Of a stretch of 6,315 nt of DNA, positions 6,101 through 6,315 are shown piece after piece. Within the stretch, counting starts at the first letter, position 1; every line of letters begins with the position of its first letter. This DNA is from Pseudomonadota bacterium. GTDB taxonomy: Bacteria; Desulfobacterota; Syntrophia; Syntrophales; JADFWA01. The DNA lies in assembly GCA_030596145.1 (NCBI GenBank), contig JAUVKS010000118.1, positions 1 to 6,315 on the forward strand, read 5' to 3'. Made by a program: the position numbers and the translations under genes. The notes beneath the pieces were generated by a model. The model was not told the origin of the DNA. It did not search any database and saw only the letters and a list, made by a program, of their open reading frames with translations.

Positions 6101-6315
6101 GCTCTGATACCGAAATCTCCGCTTCCGTACTTTTCCAGCGCCACTGCCAGTTTTGAGACTGGACGTGTGATGGAAAGAGCGATGACAATTCCCAGGAGAA
6201 GCCCCACAACGATGGCAATTACACTAAATGCCAGGATATATCTTTTTACGGTATAAATGTTCTGCTTGGCATAATCCCATGACCCGTACATTAATTCTTC
6301 TTCAATCTTATCAAA
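3166..6315 (-). CDS. Hybrid sensor histidine kinase (TM-HAMP-PAS-HAMP-like-GAF-HisKA-HATPase-REC-REC), 5' partial
   Basis: Membrane-anchored sensor kinase that should autophosphorylate on His and pass phosphate to its own receivers. The frame stays open to the right edge (eight more codons, FDKIEEEL, precede the first in-window Met at 6291), so the true start, and probably a first membrane helix and periplasmic sensor, lie outside. Counting from that Met: membrane helix about 18-41; HAMP about 42-95; PAS with PAC about 112-230; a second HAMP-like stretch about 235-285; GAF about 300-440; coiled coil about 445-490; HisKA with H-box NMSHELRTP (His500); HATPase with N-box Asn616/Asn620, G1 DTGKG 660-664, G2 GGTGLGLS 689-696; REC1 about 783-895 (E788/D789, phosphoacceptor D832, S862, K881); REC2 about 919-1038 (D926/D927, D971, T1001, K1023). 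All catalytic residues expected of an active kinase are present. There is no DNA-binding output domain. The signal sensed is unknown. The receiver-protein gene lies 200 bp downstream. Confidence 0.95.
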   Translation of the reverse strand, partial: FDKIEEELMYGSWDYAKQNIYTVKRYILAFSVIAIVVGLLLGIVIALSITRPVSKLAVALEKYGSGDFGIRADVKGTDEIGFFAKKFNSMLEQINTSANELKRANLEMMERNLELDESRSRLQTLTDSTPDAVFLIDSDRKILDTNKTFTRIFDYSSDETLTLKIDDLCSEGTVKDKFWKNIDTAFKGEHVDFEFTGRKKDGKEFPVIMRLRNVILGGKTFVLSIVTDITERKQWERALRKSEKRYRSLFDTLQDAINREDYSLTIAPESDKDDLAISLNKMLKTLETSDMEVKTRHWLKTGQTELNARMRGEQDIPSLSQNIITYLADHMNARVGAIYLADEEDMLKRTGAYAYTKREDISNGFKFGEGLIGQAALEGKEILIKNVPDDYMTISSGLGKAGSLNLLVTPFLYEGKTKGVIELGSFDEFTDIQLSFLRSVTDHIAIGFNTAQSRSRMEDLLAKTQAQSQELQARQIELEKVQLIIEEQMREIETASKYKSEFLANMSHELRTPLNSLLILANLLAENKSGNLSEKEVEFARTINSAGADLLNLINEVLDLSKIEAGKMELSIEDVYLIDFAGDIERDFRHLAEEKGLSLDINLGDGLPDFISSDRQRMKQIIKNLFSNAFKFTEEGGVSLSIHRPGTDIDLSTSGLDPQKAVALAVSDTGKGIAGDKLKSIFEAFQQENGTTSRRYGGTGLGLSISTELSKLLRGEMQLQSEEDKGSTFTLYLPEEFATDKKDEGVEKISLLKAKITAEEEKQETTAEEYKLHGREIIRDDRRNITPGDRSVLTIEDDPKFAKILFDLVHERGFKCLVVGDGKTGLHFADYYKPSAIILDIDLPGIDGWKVMERLKEDPNTRHIPVYFISVFDKASDAMKMGAIGYLVKPVSMEKLEEAFRKIEDTISKGIYRLPAVENDRDMILKGKKILLVDDDMRNVFALMNIFEEKGMKVITGKNGKEGLNKLKDNPDTDLVLMDIMMPEMDGYEAMKEIRGKKKFKKLPIIALTAKAMMGDRDKCMLAGASDYLAKPVDIDKLLSFIRVWLYDK

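Noticed and set aside
1022..6256. Many plus-strand open frames of 60-110 codons and a 70-codon minus-strand frame at 4059-4271
   Set aside because: All lie opposite or within the three clear genes in other frames, show no recognisable domain and look like shadows.

Overview
The window holds three protein genes, all on the minus strand. Read in the direction of transcription (right to left) they are: a large membrane-bound hybrid sensor histidine kinase whose 5' end lies beyond the right edge; a receiver-domain protein carrying a degenerate, catalytically incomplete kinase dimerisation domain; and a 632-residue protein with cyclic-nucleotide-binding-like, twin CBS and DUF294 nucleotidyltransferase-like domains. 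No rRNA, tRNA, CRISPR array or full-length insertion sequence is visible. Base composition is moderate and fairly even. The domain choices and the style of the hybrid kinase resemble what I recall from Desulfobacterota (former Deltaproteobacteria, Desulfobacterales-like); that placement is an impression from protein family resemblance, not a proof.

Layout. Bases 1-57 hold a GC-rich hairpin. Bases 58-197 look like a miniature inverted-repeat element (MITE-like): 14-bp terminal inverted repeats with one mismatch, flanked by an exact 7-bp direct repeat CTTACCG (51-57 and 198-204). The right copy of that repeat contains the stop codon of the DUF294 gene, so the element seems to have inserted exactly at the end of that gene without changing its product. 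The DUF294 gene occupies 199-2097 with a strong ribosome binding site. After a 60-bp gap comes the receiver/degenerate-kinase gene (2159-2965). A 200-bp intergenic region (2966-3165) holds a hairpin behind the kinase gene, three head-to-tail 10-bp repeats (3056-3085) and a TATAAT hexamer close to the next start. The hybrid kinase fills 3166 to the right edge.

How they may work together. The hybrid kinase has a membrane segment, HAMP, PAS, a second HAMP-like module, GAF, a complete HisKA/HATPase core and two receiver domains. The second protein has a complete receiver and a conserved coiled-coil/dimerisation helix, but the phosphoacceptor His of the H-box is Asp, the following Pro is Trp, and the protein stops just where the ATP-binding domain would begin. 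None of the three proteins has a DNA-binding output domain, so the cassette may pass a signal from the kinase through a receiver/dimerisation scaffold to a nucleotide-sensing nucleotidyltransferase-like protein. That link is inference from gene order only.

The most notable observations are the His-to-Asp, ATPase-less kinase remnant fused to an intact receiver, the MITE-like element at the DUF294 stop codon, and the phased 10-bp repeats upstream of the receiver gene.
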